Shown in pieces: positions 29,071-37,538 of a DNA stretch of 64,000 bases. A program made the position numbers and the translations under genes. The DNA is from Sphingobacterium sp. UBA7855 (GTDB lineage Bacteria > Bacteroidota > Bacteroidia > Sphingobacteriales > Sphingobacteriaceae). How positions within the stretch are numbered: the first letter of the stretch is position 1; every line of letters begins with the position of its first letter. The DNA lies in assembly GCA_002500745.1 (NCBI GenBank), contig DLST01000018.1:343227-407226 (forward strand), in the 5' to 3' direction. The notes under the pieces are model-generated. The model was not told the origin of the DNA, searched no databases, and was given only the letters and a program-made list of their open reading frames with translations.

Positions 29071-30225
29071 ATGAACAAAGGAATTATTTCTTTGGCATTT
29101 GGCGGGCTCGCCATCGGAATGACCGAATTCACGATGATGGGGATTTTGCCGGATATTGCCCAAGATCTTCGTATTGAGATCCCTACAGCCGCCCATCTGA
29201 TTGCACTCTATGCACTAGGTGTCGTTGTCGGTGCCCCCACATTAGTGCTATTTACGGGAAAATATCCTCCAAAGAAGGTATTGCTGTTCTTAATGCTGCT
29301 GTTTTTTATTTTCAATGGCCTTTTTAGTATCGCACCGGGACAGTTTTTGATCAGCCTCTCCCGCTTCATGGCAGGGCTTCCGCACGGTGCATTTTTTGGT
29401 GTTGGGTCTGTTGTTGCTGCTCGCTTGGCGCCGAAAGGAAAAGAAGCCCAGGCCATATCCATTATGTTTACAGGAATGACCATTGCCAATTTGGCTGGAG
29501 TACCGCTAGGAACCTATCTCGGTCATCATTATTCATGGCGGTTGACCTATGGAATTATCAGTATATTGGGTTTAATCACTTTTGCAGCAATATATGCTTG
29601 GATGCCAAAAATTGAAGCTTCCAAGGGGAATAACATGTTTAGTCAGCTCAACTTCTTCAACAAAAAAATTGCCTGGCTATTAATGGCTATTATCGCCATC
29701 GGCACCGGTGGACTTTTTGCCTGGATCAGTTACATCGCCCCTTTGGTGACCAATGTATCGGGTATCGCTGCTGATCGTGTGCCACTGATTATGATCCTGA
29801 TCGGTGTTGGTATGTTTTTCGGGAATCTTATCGGTGGAAAATTGGCGGATACAATCTCCCCAACCAAAGCTGCGATTGCTAGTTTTTCCGCCATGGCGCT
29901 ATGCCTTGTGATGGTTTACTTTATTTCGCCATTGGGCTGGACAGCCTATCCACTGGCCTTTATTACCGGACTGGTGTCCTTCACTATTGGTTCGCCGACA
30001 CAACTGATGTTAATTCGCGCTTCAAAAGAAGCGGCAACACTGGCTGCGGCAGGTGGTCAGGCCGCCTTTAACCTTGGCAATACCTTAGGTGCATTTTTAG
30101 GTGGAATTCCAATAACCTTGGGTTTAGCTTATAACACACCGTCGCTTGTTGGTGTGGGTATGGCGAGCATTGGTGCACTCTTAACCCTGTTGTATTTGAA
30201 AGTCTACGACAGTAAAAGTCAATAA
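29071..30225 (+). CDS. MFS transporter, AraJ/YdhP-like exporter
   Basis: 384 residues with 12 predicted membrane helices. The N-terminus (FGGLAIGMTEFTMMGILPDIA) is the pattern of the DHA1 family of AraJ, YdhP and similar drug or sugar exporters. Other features are HGAFFGVGSVVAARLAPKGKEAQA, TIANLAGVPLGTYLGHH and QAAFNLGNTLGAFLGG in helix 11. Substrate unknown. An acyltransferase gene follows 15 bp downstream and is probably cotranscribed. Confidence 0.88.
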   Translation: MNKGIISLAFGGLAIGMTEFTMMGILPDIAQDLRIEIPTAAHLIALYALGVVVGAPTLVLFTGKYPPKKVLLFLMLLFFIFNGLFSIAPGQFLISLSRFMAGLPHGAFFGVGSVVAARLAPKGKEAQAISIMFTGMTIANLAGVPLGTYLGHHYSWRLTYGIISILGLITFAAIYAWMPKIEASKGNNMFSQLNFFNKKIAWLLMAIIAIGTGGLFAWISYIAPLVTNVSGIAADRVPLIMILIGVGMFFGNLIGGKLADTISPTKAAIASFSAMALCLVMVYFISPLGWTAYPLAFITGLVSFTIGSPTQLMLIRASKEAATLAAAGGQAAFNLGNTLGAFLGGIPITLGLAYNTPSLVGVGMASIGALLTLLYLKVYDSKSQ

Positions 30226-30240
30226 AAATAGCATAATCAA

Positions 30241-31242
30241 ATGGCGCGAACCAGTTATATCAGTGTACTTCGTATTGTTGCGATATTCCTCGTTATCTTG
30301 ATTCATTCCTCTTCGGGCTACCTAAACAGCAACGAATTTGAGTCATTCGACTGGAGTTATGCCAATTGGCTCAATAGCTTCTCGCGCTTTGCAGTACCCC
30401 TATTTGTCATCATCTCAGGCGCACTGCTGCTACAGAAAGACGAAAGCACGGGACAGTTTTACCGAAAACGTCTGTTAAAAATTGTCCCGCCTTTTCTTTT
30501 TTGGACTGTCGTTTATCTTGTCTATTATTTCATTCGTTACATTGATTTTAACTATATCGGTTTTCCACAAGTTATTAACATTGTGTTAATTCGCTTAAAG
30601 TCAGGAACGAATGCACACCTTTGGTATCTATATATGATACTTGGGCTCTACCTTGCAGTGCCATTTATCCGTAAAATTGTGGGCAACTGCAGTAAAAGAG
30701 AGCTTGAGATCTTTTTGGGGTTGTGGTTTGCAGCGTTATTTTTCATGAATAAATGGTTTAATAGTGTCCTACCTAATTTTGATTTGACTTTTTTCTCGGG
30801 CTATATGGGGTATTTGGTCTTAGGTCATTATCTGCGCAATTACCCGGTTGGGATGGCAAAATTGTCGAGTTTTACATTTTTTCTGGTATGCTGTCTGACA
30901 ACTACTGCAGGAACATATTATCTGAGTGTATCACGAGGGGAATTTGATCCGACACTCTACAATTATCTTTCGCCGAATATTGCCTTAAGCGCCGGCTTTT
31001 TATTTATTTTCGTTCAACGCCTTAAACTCCCAGAACAACTCAACGCCTTCTGGGAATTTATCGACATTCACAGCTTTGGCATTTACTTATGCCATATTTT
31101 ATTGCTGAATTATATCCATCCGCTGCTTCCGTTGTCCACGATGTGGAAGATACCGGCTGCAACGGTGATCACGCTATTGGCAAGTGCTTTATTGACCTAC
31201 CTATTACGGAAAGTTCCGTATGGCAAGTATGTCAGTGGCTAA
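30241..31242 (+). CDS. Acyltransferase family 3 membrane protein
   Basis: 333 residues with about 10 membrane helices. Typical of acyltransferase 3/OafA-like proteins are the first-helix His (LVILIHSSSGY), FAVPLFVIISGALLL and HLWYLYMILGLYLAVPFI. Such proteins O-acylate sugars or polysaccharides; the acceptor is unknown. It ends 21 bp from the convergent NlpE gene with no terminator between. Confidence 0.88.
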   Translation: MARTSYISVLRIVAIFLVILIHSSSGYLNSNEFESFDWSYANWLNSFSRFAVPLFVIISGALLLQKDESTGQFYRKRLLKIVPPFLFWTVVYLVYYFIRYIDFNYIGFPQVINIVLIRLKSGTNAHLWYLYMILGLYLAVPFIRKIVGNCSKRELEIFLGLWFAALFFMNKWFNSVLPNFDLTFFSGYMGYLVLGHYLRNYPVGMAKLSSFTFFLVCCLTTTAGTYYLSVSRGEFDPTLYNYLSPNIALSAGFLFIFVQRLKLPEQLNAFWEFIDIHSFGIYLCHILLLNYIHPLLPLSTMWKIPAATVITLLASALLTYLLRKVPYGKYVSG

Positions 31243-31263
31243 GTCAAGCAACGGAGTTTTGTT

Positions 31264-31728
31264 TTATAATTTTTCTCCTTCAACCTTATTGTAAACATAA
31301 AGATGTGCGTTGGGACCATCGATTTCATGACCTTCCTGATCCAGTCCGATCAGCTTATTTTCCCCTACCTTTAATTTTATATTGGTTTCTTTCCCTGTGA
31401 GATGAACAACTGTCCCGTTGTCGTGCCACATGACTTTGCCAGTATCTTCAACCTTGGTATTTTTATTAATATATTCACTCACAATAGTGAATGTGTTGTT
31501 ACTTTTTAAGGTAATGTTGGTTTTGATTCCTTCACAGTCGGCACAGGGAATAGTAGCTTCGTAGGTACCGGGCCAATCCAGCGAATTTTGCGATGTATGG
31601 GCATTATCTGCAGCCGCAGTCTCATGTGTAACAGAATCTGCAGCTGTATGCTGACTATTTTTTGAGGTTTGATTGCAAGCACTTAGCGAAATCGCTGCTA
31701 AGCAAAAATAGAATACGGGTAATTTCAT
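31264..31728 (-). CDS. NlpE-like copper resistance lipoprotein
   Basis: 154 residues from the ATG at 31728 (upstream starts add an unnatural leader). Lipobox Cys18 (LSLSAC). After a Ser/Thr/His-rich linker the NlpE N-terminal domain shows WPGTYEATIPCADCEGIKT with the CxxC motif and alternating strands. NlpE-type lipoproteins respond to copper and envelope stress; in this phylum the role is not established. It is monocistronic and convergent with the acyltransferase gene. Confidence 0.85.
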   Translation of the reverse strand: MKLPVFYFCLAAISLSACNQTSKNSQHTAADSVTHETAAADNAHTSQNSLDWPGTYEATIPCADCEGIKTNITLKSNNTFTIVSEYINKNTKVEDTGKVMWHDNGTVVHLTGKETNIKLKVGENKLIGLDQEGHEIDGPNAHLYVYNKVEGEKL

Positions 31729-31817
31729 AGCTGTTATTTTTTGATTTAAAAACATCCAACAGCAAGCAATTTCAGCGCCAAGAAAAGTAGCGGTTGGTAT
31801 TGGGCTATCTATATGAT

Positions 31818-31846
31818 AAAAAAGGCTTCTTGAAGAAGCCTTTTTT
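31818..31846 (-). terminator. Terminator after the DUF3127 gene
   Basis: GGCTTC/GAAGCC stem (extendable to 8 bp) with A6 on one side and T6 on the other. Read on the minus strand it ends in a U tract, about 80 nt past the DUF3127 stop. Confidence 0.85.
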
Positions 31847-31925
31847 ATTGTAAATAACTGTATTGCTTACAGTTTAAATAATCTATTTTACCGCTACCGC
31901 GGGTATTGCATAAGTCCTATTCCGA

Positions 31926-32300
31926 TTAGAATGGTAGATCATCGTCATCTGATGAACCAGCTAAATCTACAGGAGCAGGCATATCTGCGTAACCTGGGGA
32001 AGAAGGTGCTGGAGCAGCATTACCCAATTTTGTTACACGCCATGCAACCAATGAGTTAAAATAAGTTGTTACGCCATCTTTATTCGTCCAGGGACGACCA
32101 CGAAGATTAAAAGATACTTCTACCTCTTCACCAATCGCTAAGTTATCAAAGATTGACGTTCTGTCTTGTGTAGCTTCAAAACGGATGTACTCAACAAATT
32201 GTGGGTTTTCGGCATAAGCTACAATCATATCGCGTTTTTTGAATGATTCTGTCACTTGTTGTGTCGCTCCTATCTCGTGTACTTTTCCTCTAATTTCCAT
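31926..32300 (-). CDS. DUF3127 protein with SSB-like acidic C-terminus
   Basis: 124 residues from MEIRGKVHEIG. An OB-fold-like core (about 1-95) with VTESFKKRDMIVA, DNLAIGEEVEVSFNLRGRPWTNKDGVTTYFNSL and VAWRV matches DUF3127. A Pro/Ala-rich linker is followed by a terminal SSDDDDLPF. That end matches the DDDIPF-type tip with which bacterial single-stranded DNA-binding proteins recruit repair enzymes. The gene is monocistronic with its own terminator. DNA binding is inferred, not shown. Confidence 0.85.
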   Translation of the reverse strand: MEIRGKVHEIGATQQVTESFKKRDMIVAYAENPQFVEYIRFEATQDRTSIFDNLAIGEEVEVSFNLRGRPWTNKDGVTTYFNSLVAWRVTKLGNAAPAPSSPGYADMPAPVDLAGSSDDDDLPF

Positions 32301-32358
32301 AATCAAAAAAATAAATATTAAAGCGTAAAATTAAGCAATTTTTGAGGAAGAGTTTAAT

Positions 32359-32366
32359 TAACTTTG
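32359..32366 (+). promoter_or_regulatory. -7 box of the RlmL-type methyltransferase gene
   Basis: TAACTTTG, a perfect TAnnTTTG match, ends 8 nt before the ATG at 32375. The leader would be 0-4 nt. A TTG 14 nt upstream is too close for the usual spacing. Confidence 0.5.
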
Positions 32367-32374
32367 TACAAAAT

Positions 32375-33559
32375 ATGATGGAAGTTTTCAACACCCCCAA
32401 TAAAGTTATTATAACGTGCAATAAGCGCTTATCACCTTATTTGCAGCAGGAAGTTAAAGAGTTAGGTTTTGACATTGTCAGGGCATTTCCTACAGGAGTA
32501 GAGTTAAAGGTTAGTATAAATGATACGATCAAGCTGAATCTGAACCTACGTACAGCATCGCAAATTTTGTATTCGTTAAAAGAGTTTACATCAAATAATC
32601 CTACGGAGCTTTATGAACAATTAAGTCAAATTGCCTGGGAAGAACTCATTCAATTTGACGGATACTTCTCGGTCAGCTCCAATGTGGACAATGAAACAAT
32701 CAGCACACCTTTATTTGCAAACGTCAAGGTTAAAGATGCTATCGTGGACCGCATTAAGGAAAAAAAGGGTATGCGTCCTAATTCAGGTCCAGACAACAAT
32801 AAAGCTGTTGTACACCTGTATTGGAAAGATGACCGCGCAGAAATTTTTATCGATACTTCCGGTGAGACCCTAGCAAAACATGGTTATCGCAAGATCCCTG
32901 GAAAAGCGCCTATGTTAGAAGCTCTGGCAGCCTCTACTATTATTGCGTCCAAATGGGATGGTCATTCTCCTTTTGTGAACCCGATGTGCGGTTCTGGAAC
33001 GTTAGCAATCGAAGCCGCTCTGATTGCAACAAACAGGAAACCGGGTTTGCTGCGCATGAATTACTCTTTTATGCATTTCATCGGTTATGATGAAACTGTG
33101 TTCTTCCAAGAGCGCAGACTACTGAAAGATCAGATCAATAAAAAAGCGGCCCCACAAATTATTGCTAGTGATATTTCGGAAGAGGCGATCAATGTTTCCA
33201 AGATGAATGCCAGGACTGCCGGCGTGGAACAATTAATTTCATTTGAAGTATGCGATTTTGCCGAAACACACGTTCCTAAAGAGGAAGGTGGCGTTATTTT
33301 ATTCAATCCTGAATACGGTGAACGCCTAGGCACGCACAGCAAACTGGAAATTACCTACAAGCGTATGGGGGATTTCATGAAGCAGGAGTGCAAAGGGTAT
33401 AGAGGCTATATATTTACAGGGAATCCAGATTTGGCAAAGAAAATTGGGCTGCGTGCATCCCGAAGGATAGAGTTTTATAATGGTAAATTAGATTGTAGAT
33501 TATTAGAATACGAATTATACGAGGGTACTCGCGAAAAAACAAAAGTATTGTATGAATAA
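32375..33559 (+). CDS. THUMP-domain class I SAM-dependent RNA methyltransferase (RlmL/YpsC-like)
   Basis: 394 residues from MMEVFNTPNK. The N-terminal THUMP domain (about 45-160) is followed by a Rossmann methyltransferase with NPMCGSGTLAIEAAL (motif I) and SDISEEAINVSKMNA. Homologs make 2-methylguanosine in rRNA. The catalytic motif IV reads FNPEYGERLG instead of NPPYGERLG. The HD-hydrolase start overlaps its end by 8 nt, so the two genes are coupled. Confidence 0.9.
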   Translation: MMEVFNTPNKVIITCNKRLSPYLQQEVKELGFDIVRAFPTGVELKVSINDTIKLNLNLRTASQILYSLKEFTSNNPTELYEQLSQIAWEELIQFDGYFSVSSNVDNETISTPLFANVKVKDAIVDRIKEKKGMRPNSGPDNNKAVVHLYWKDDRAEIFIDTSGETLAKHGYRKIPGKAPMLEALAASTIIASKWDGHSPFVNPMCGSGTLAIEAALIATNRKPGLLRMNYSFMHFIGYDETVFFQERRLLKDQINKKAAPQIIASDISEEAINVSKMNARTAGVEQLISFEVCDFAETHVPKEEGGVILFNPEYGERLGTHSKLEITYKRMGDFMKQECKGYRGYIFTGNPDLAKKIGLRASRRIEFYNGKLDCRLLEYELYEGTREKTKVLYE

Positions 33560-34199
33560 CATTATTGAGCGCACAGTAGCATTTGTGCAAGACCGATTGA
33601 AATTTGCAGAAGCAGGCCACGATTGGTCGCATATTCAACGCGTATGGAACAATACGAAGTTAATTTTAGAAAATGAAACGGCAGATGTCATGGTCTGCGA
33701 ATTGGCCGCGCTATTACATGACATCGCTGACAGTAAATTTCATGATGGCGACGAAACTGTAGGCCCTCGTGTTGCCGGAGAGTTTTTGGCAAGTCTAGAA
33801 ATTTCGCCTGAGATCATTGACCATGTTAAAAAAATTATCTTCAACATGTCTTTCAAAGCAAGCTTAGGCGAAGTGTCATTCCATTCAAAAGAGATGGAGA
33901 TCGTACAAGATGCGGATCGCCTGGATGCCATCGGAGCCATTGGTATTGCCCGCGCATTCAGCTTTGGCGGAAACAAGGGACGTGAGATGTATAACCCTAA
34001 CATTCCCGTACAGGAATATAAGGATAAAGAGGCGTACAAACATTCGGAAGCTCCTACAATCAATCACTTCTACGAAAAACTCTTATTGCTAAAGGATAAG
34101 ATGAATACAGAGGCCGCGAAGAAAATAGCAGCACATCGCCACGATTATATGCTCAGCTTTCTAGATGAGTTTATAGCCGAATGGAATGGTAAAAAATAA
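33552..34199 (+). CDS. HD domain phosphohydrolase, YedJ-like
   Basis: 215 residues. HD metal ligands are HDWSH (His23), LLHDIADSKFHDGDE (His56-Asp57) and QDADRLDAIGAIGIARAF. The length and motifs fit the YedJ/YpgQ group of cytoplasmic phosphohydrolases, some of which hydrolyse nucleoside triphosphates; the substrate here is unknown. Translationally coupled to the upstream RNA methyltransferase, and followed by a terminator. Confidence 0.88.
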   Translation: MNNIIERTVAFVQDRLKFAEAGHDWSHIQRVWNNTKLILENETADVMVCELAALLHDIADSKFHDGDETVGPRVAGEFLASLEISPEIIDHVKKIIFNMSFKASLGEVSFHSKEMEIVQDADRLDAIGAIGIARAFSFGGNKGREMYNPNIPVQEYKDKEAYKHSEAPTINHFYEKLLLLKDKMNTEAAKKIAAHRHDYMLSFLDEFIAEWNGKK

Positions 34200-34224
34200 A
34201 TTACACTTAACAATTACTAAATAT

Positions 34225-34273
34225 AAAAGTGGTACTTTAGATCTTGTACATCGAGATAAAAAGTACCACTTTT
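34225..34273 (+). terminator. Terminator after the methyltransferase-HD operon
   Basis: Perfect 14-bp stem AAAAGTGGTACTTT (34225-34238) / AAAGTACCACTTTT (34260-34273), 21-nt loop, followed by T. Confidence 0.75.
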
Positions 34274-34451
34274 TGCTTTCTATAACGTCAGCTTTAGAAA
34301 TTATTCGCAAGAAATAATGATATGATCAGTGGTGCTCTTATGCGGTTTAGCTTATAAGCTTCAAGATTAATTGTTCAAAAACAGGAATAAATAAACGGGT
34401 GAAACGGATAATTTATACCGTTTAAAACAAACACTCATACATAATTATAGC

Positions 34452-35219
34452 ATGAAAAAACATATTTTTAGCTGCCTTACGCTAGCCATGGTGATCTCAT
34501 CTTCGGCATTATTTGCACAAACTAAAGCCATTGCGCATCGTGGCGTATGGAAAAACAGCCACCTTCCCCAAAATTCAATTGCATCGTTAACTGCTGCTCA
34601 CGATCTCAAGCTTTTTGGGTCCGAGTTTGATGTGCATCTGACCAAAGACAACATATTGGTTGTCAACCATGACAATGATTTCTATGGTATCGATATTGCT
34701 ACAGCAACATACAAGGAACTTTTGGAGAAGAAGCATCCTAACGGTGAATCTATTCCCACTTTGGAAGAATATCTTAACGCCGGAAAAAAATTGAAGGGTT
34801 TACGTCTTATCCTTGAATTAAAAATTAATAAACTCGGCGTCGAGCGTACGCTTGAAGCGACCGCAAAAACAGTGGAAATGGTCAAAAAATTAAAGGCGGA
34901 GAAAGTCACCGACTATATTTCCTTTAGCTTTGAGGCTTGTCAAAAGATTCACGAACTTGCTCCCAAAGCCAATATCCAATACCTTACGGGCGACAAATCT
35001 CCAGCTGAGGTAAAGGCTGCTGGAATAAATGGATTGGATTATCACTTTTCGGTTTTCAAAAAGAATGGCACTTGGTTAAAAGATGCGCATCAGCTTGGTA
35101 TGAAAGTGAACGCATGGACAGTAAATACTGCTGAGGAGATGACCAATTTAATCAATCAGAATATTGATTTTATTACAACGGATGAGCCTGAATTGTTACT
35201 CCGCATATTAAAGAAATAA
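34452..35219 (+). CDS. Secreted glycerophosphodiester phosphodiesterase
   Basis: 255 residues with a signal peptide (cleavage near LFAQ). GDPD motifs: AIAHRG (His29-Arg30), GSEFDVHLTKD (Glu58, Asp60) and NHD. It hydrolyses glycerophosphodiesters to glycerol-3-phosphate and an alcohol in the periplasm or outside. A secreted EEP-family gene follows 101 bp on, and both may salvage phosphate or lipid head groups. Confidence 0.92.
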   Translation: MKKHIFSCLTLAMVISSSALFAQTKAIAHRGVWKNSHLPQNSIASLTAAHDLKLFGSEFDVHLTKDNILVVNHDNDFYGIDIATATYKELLEKKHPNGESIPTLEEYLNAGKKLKGLRLILELKINKLGVERTLEATAKTVEMVKKLKAEKVTDYISFSFEACQKIHELAPKANIQYLTGDKSPAEVKAAGINGLDYHFSVFKKNGTWLKDAHQLGMKVNAWTVNTAEEMTNLINQNIDFITTDEPELLLRILKK

Positions 35220-35320
35220 GAATGCTTTAACATAGTTATGCCCCACAATCAGCTGATTAATTAAAAAGGTTGACATCGTGGTCATTAACAAATCACCAAC
35301 ATTTAAAAACGAAACTATTC

Positions 35321-36157
35321 ATGAAAAAAAGTCTTTTTCTATTTTTAGCGCTCTGCATTTCCTTTCTATCTTATGCCCAAGAATTTATTGCGGGCAGCTA
35401 TAATATTCGCCAAAGAAACACTGTCGATGTGGACAACATGTGGAACGACCGTAAAGTTCCGTTAACTAATCTGATCAAATATCACGGCTTCGATATTTTT
35501 GGTATTCAGGAGGGATTCTTTGATCAGGTTCAAGATCTTAAAAAGCTGCTTCCTGGATTTGATTACGTGGGAGTTGGACGCGATGATGGCGCTCAGGAAG
35601 GTGAGCACTCCGCTATTTTCTACAATACAAATCGCTTTAAAGCGATAAAGAGTGGAACTTTTTGGCTTTCAGCAACCGACACCGAACACCCGAATAAAGG
35701 CTGGGATGCAGCACTACCGCGGATCTGTACTTGGGGTATTTTTGAGGATAAGGCCAACAAAAAACGCTTTATCTTTATGAACACACACTTTGATCATATC
35801 GGTCGTACAGCACGTACCGAAAGTGCCAAATTGATTTTGGCAAAAGCAAAAGAGTTTGCCAAAGATCTACCGTTGATTTTAACCGGCGACTTCAATGTGG
35901 ATGAAAAGGATGAAGCTTATTTCACCTTAGCAAACAGCAAAGTAGTCACTGACGTACATGAATTGGCAGCATTCAAATACGAACCCAATTCTTCCTTCAA
36001 TGGCTGGGGAAAAAGCATCAGACCAACAGGCCGCATTGACCATATTTTTATTACCAAACCTTTCCAGGTTAAAAAATATGGTATCCTAACGGACACGTAT
36101 ATGAATAAATTCCCTTCAGATCACTTTCCAGTGGCAACGACACTCTCCTGGAAATAA
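35321..36157 (+). CDS. Secreted endonuclease/exonuclease/phosphatase family protein
   Basis: 278 residues from MKKSLFLFLAL (the ATG at 35321); a longer frame to 35270 lacks a signal at its start. Signal peptide ends at SYAQ. EEP motifs: AGSYNIRQRN, FGIQEGFF, FMNTHFDHIGRTAR, LTGDFNVDE and SDHFPVAT. Close relatives are annotated as hydrolases of phosphodiesters, often next to GDPD genes as here. Substrate unknown. Confidence 0.9.
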   Translation: MKKSLFLFLALCISFLSYAQEFIAGSYNIRQRNTVDVDNMWNDRKVPLTNLIKYHGFDIFGIQEGFFDQVQDLKKLLPGFDYVGVGRDDGAQEGEHSAIFYNTNRFKAIKSGTFWLSATDTEHPNKGWDAALPRICTWGIFEDKANKKRFIFMNTHFDHIGRTARTESAKLILAKAKEFAKDLPLILTGDFNVDEKDEAYFTLANSKVVTDVHELAAFKYEPNSSFNGWGKSIRPTGRIDHIFITKPFQVKKYGILTDTYMNKFPSDHFPVATTLSWK

Positions 36158-36181
36158 TATTTCGTGAAGAAATCCTATCGT

Positions 36182-36216
36182 AAAAACAGCAGGTCCGATG
36201 AAGACCTGCTGTTTTT
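36182..36216 (+). terminator. Terminator after the GDPD-EEP genes
   Basis: Perfect 14-bp stem with core CAGCAGGTC/GACCTGCTG, loop CGATGAA, A5/T5 closing tracts, 24 bp after the EEP stop. Confidence 0.95.
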
Positions 36217-36387
36217 GTTTAAATTGCGTCAATTGATGATTTGGGGTGATGCATCCGTACGATCTCTACAGATTGCTGTAGCCTATCTGCTACGATGCTA
36301 GACAATAGCCATGGTTCCTAGAAATTGGGTTAAACTTTCACATAGATTAACAGTCGATATGTTTAATTTTGACAGCAAAACAATAAC

Positions 36388-37206
36388 ATGATGAAATTTC
36401 CACTATTATATGGTACACTATTTGTCTCAGGACTACTTTATTCCAATGCAAGTGACGCACAGATTTTTAAGAAAATCAGTGAGACATTTACAAAAGCAAA
36501 TCAGGGCCAAACCGACAGTACTAAAACCACTACAGCTTCAAATACTAAAGCAGCAGCATCGAAATCCAATACCTTGACCTCTTTATCTAACAAAGATGCT
36601 TCTTTGGGGATCAAACAGGCTTTAAGCAATGGTTTAAATCTGAGTATCGAATCTTTAGCAAAGAAAGATGGTTTTTTGGGTGACGCAGCAGTAAAGATTC
36701 TGATGCCTGCCGAAGCACAGAAAGTAGAAAAAACGCTTCGCGCTGTTGGTATGGGAAAATTATGCGATCAGTTTATACAGAGCATGAACAGAGCTGCTGA
36801 GGGAGCCGTTAAAGAGGCTGCCCCTGTATTTGTCAATGCACTTTCGAAGATGACGATTACAGATGCGACCAATATTCTTCTAGGCAGCAAAGAAGATGCT
36901 GCGACAACGTTTTTTAAAACAAATACATCGACGGAGTTAACGAACAAATTTAGTCCTGTTATCAAATCTGCCATGGGTGCAAACAATGTGGACCAGTATT
37001 GGACACAATTGACCTCAGCTTACAACAACCTCCCTTTAGGCAATAAAGTGGAGACAAATCTTACTGCCTACGTTACGCAGAAAGCAATTGACGGCCTTTT
37101 CATCAAAGTTGCCGAACAAGAGTCAAAAATTAGGCAGAACATAGGTGGCAGTAGAAATACCAATATCTTACAGCAGGTATTTGGTTACGCAGATGAAAAG
37201 AAATAG
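36388..37206 (+). CDS. DUF4197 protein, secreted
   Basis: 272 residues with a signal peptide (cleavage near SDAQ). A Thr/Ser/Lys-rich linker (about 45-75) precedes the DUF4197 domain: GIKQALSNGL, KKDGFLGDAAVKILMP, QSMNRAAEGAVKEAAPVF, TDATNILLG and DAATTFFK. The domain is mostly helical and found in periplasmic proteins of unknown function. A -7-like TAATTTTG lies at 36364-36371. Monocistronic. Confidence 0.88.
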   Translation: MMKFPLLYGTLFVSGLLYSNASDAQIFKKISETFTKANQGQTDSTKTTTASNTKAAASKSNTLTSLSNKDASLGIKQALSNGLNLSIESLAKKDGFLGDAAVKILMPAEAQKVEKTLRAVGMGKLCDQFIQSMNRAAEGAVKEAAPVFVNALSKMTITDATNILLGSKEDAATTFFKTNTSTELTNKFSPVIKSAMGANNVDQYWTQLTSAYNNLPLGNKVETNLTAYVTQKAIDGLFIKVAEQESKIRQNIGGSRNTNILQQVFGYADEKK

Positions 37207-37221
37207 AGAACGAATACAATT

Positions 37222-37262
37222 AAAAAAGAACCTGTCAACGATATGTGATAGGTCTTTTTTTT
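37222..37262 (+). terminator. Terminator after the DUF4197 gene
   Basis: Imperfect stem AAAAAGAACCTGTCA / TGATAGGTCTTTTTT ending in an 8-nt T run, 15 bp after the stop. Confidence 0.75.
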
Positions 37263-37538
37263 GATGTGGAATGATCCAAGATTTCTTTTCAAATATCGAA
37301 GGGTAAAACTTTAGTATTCAAAAGCGCCAATGCAATTATATGTAGCAATAAATTCCCTTCAACGGCAAATAAGGTCGTATCCGCTCCTATAGGTTTCAGT
37401 TCCTATCGGTTTGTTAATAAATAGAATTAAACCCATGGAGTAGGGACAATTTGTTTGTAAATGCAACCAAATTAAATTGCAAATAAAAAGCAATTTATCT
37501 AAGTTTGATCGCCCTTATCACATTAAGGCTATTAGAAA
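37263..37538 (+). other. Intergenic region with the pepT promoter
   Basis: With the terminator just before it, the gene-free stretch is 332 bp. TTG at 37477-37479, a 20-nt spacer, and TAAGTTTG at 37500-37507 form a consensus promoter about 31 nt before the pepT ATG. The remainder shows a short direct repeat of TTTCAGTTCCTATCGG-like sequence near 37381-37412 (CCTATAGG / CCTATCGG) and nothing else of note. Confidence 0.6.
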
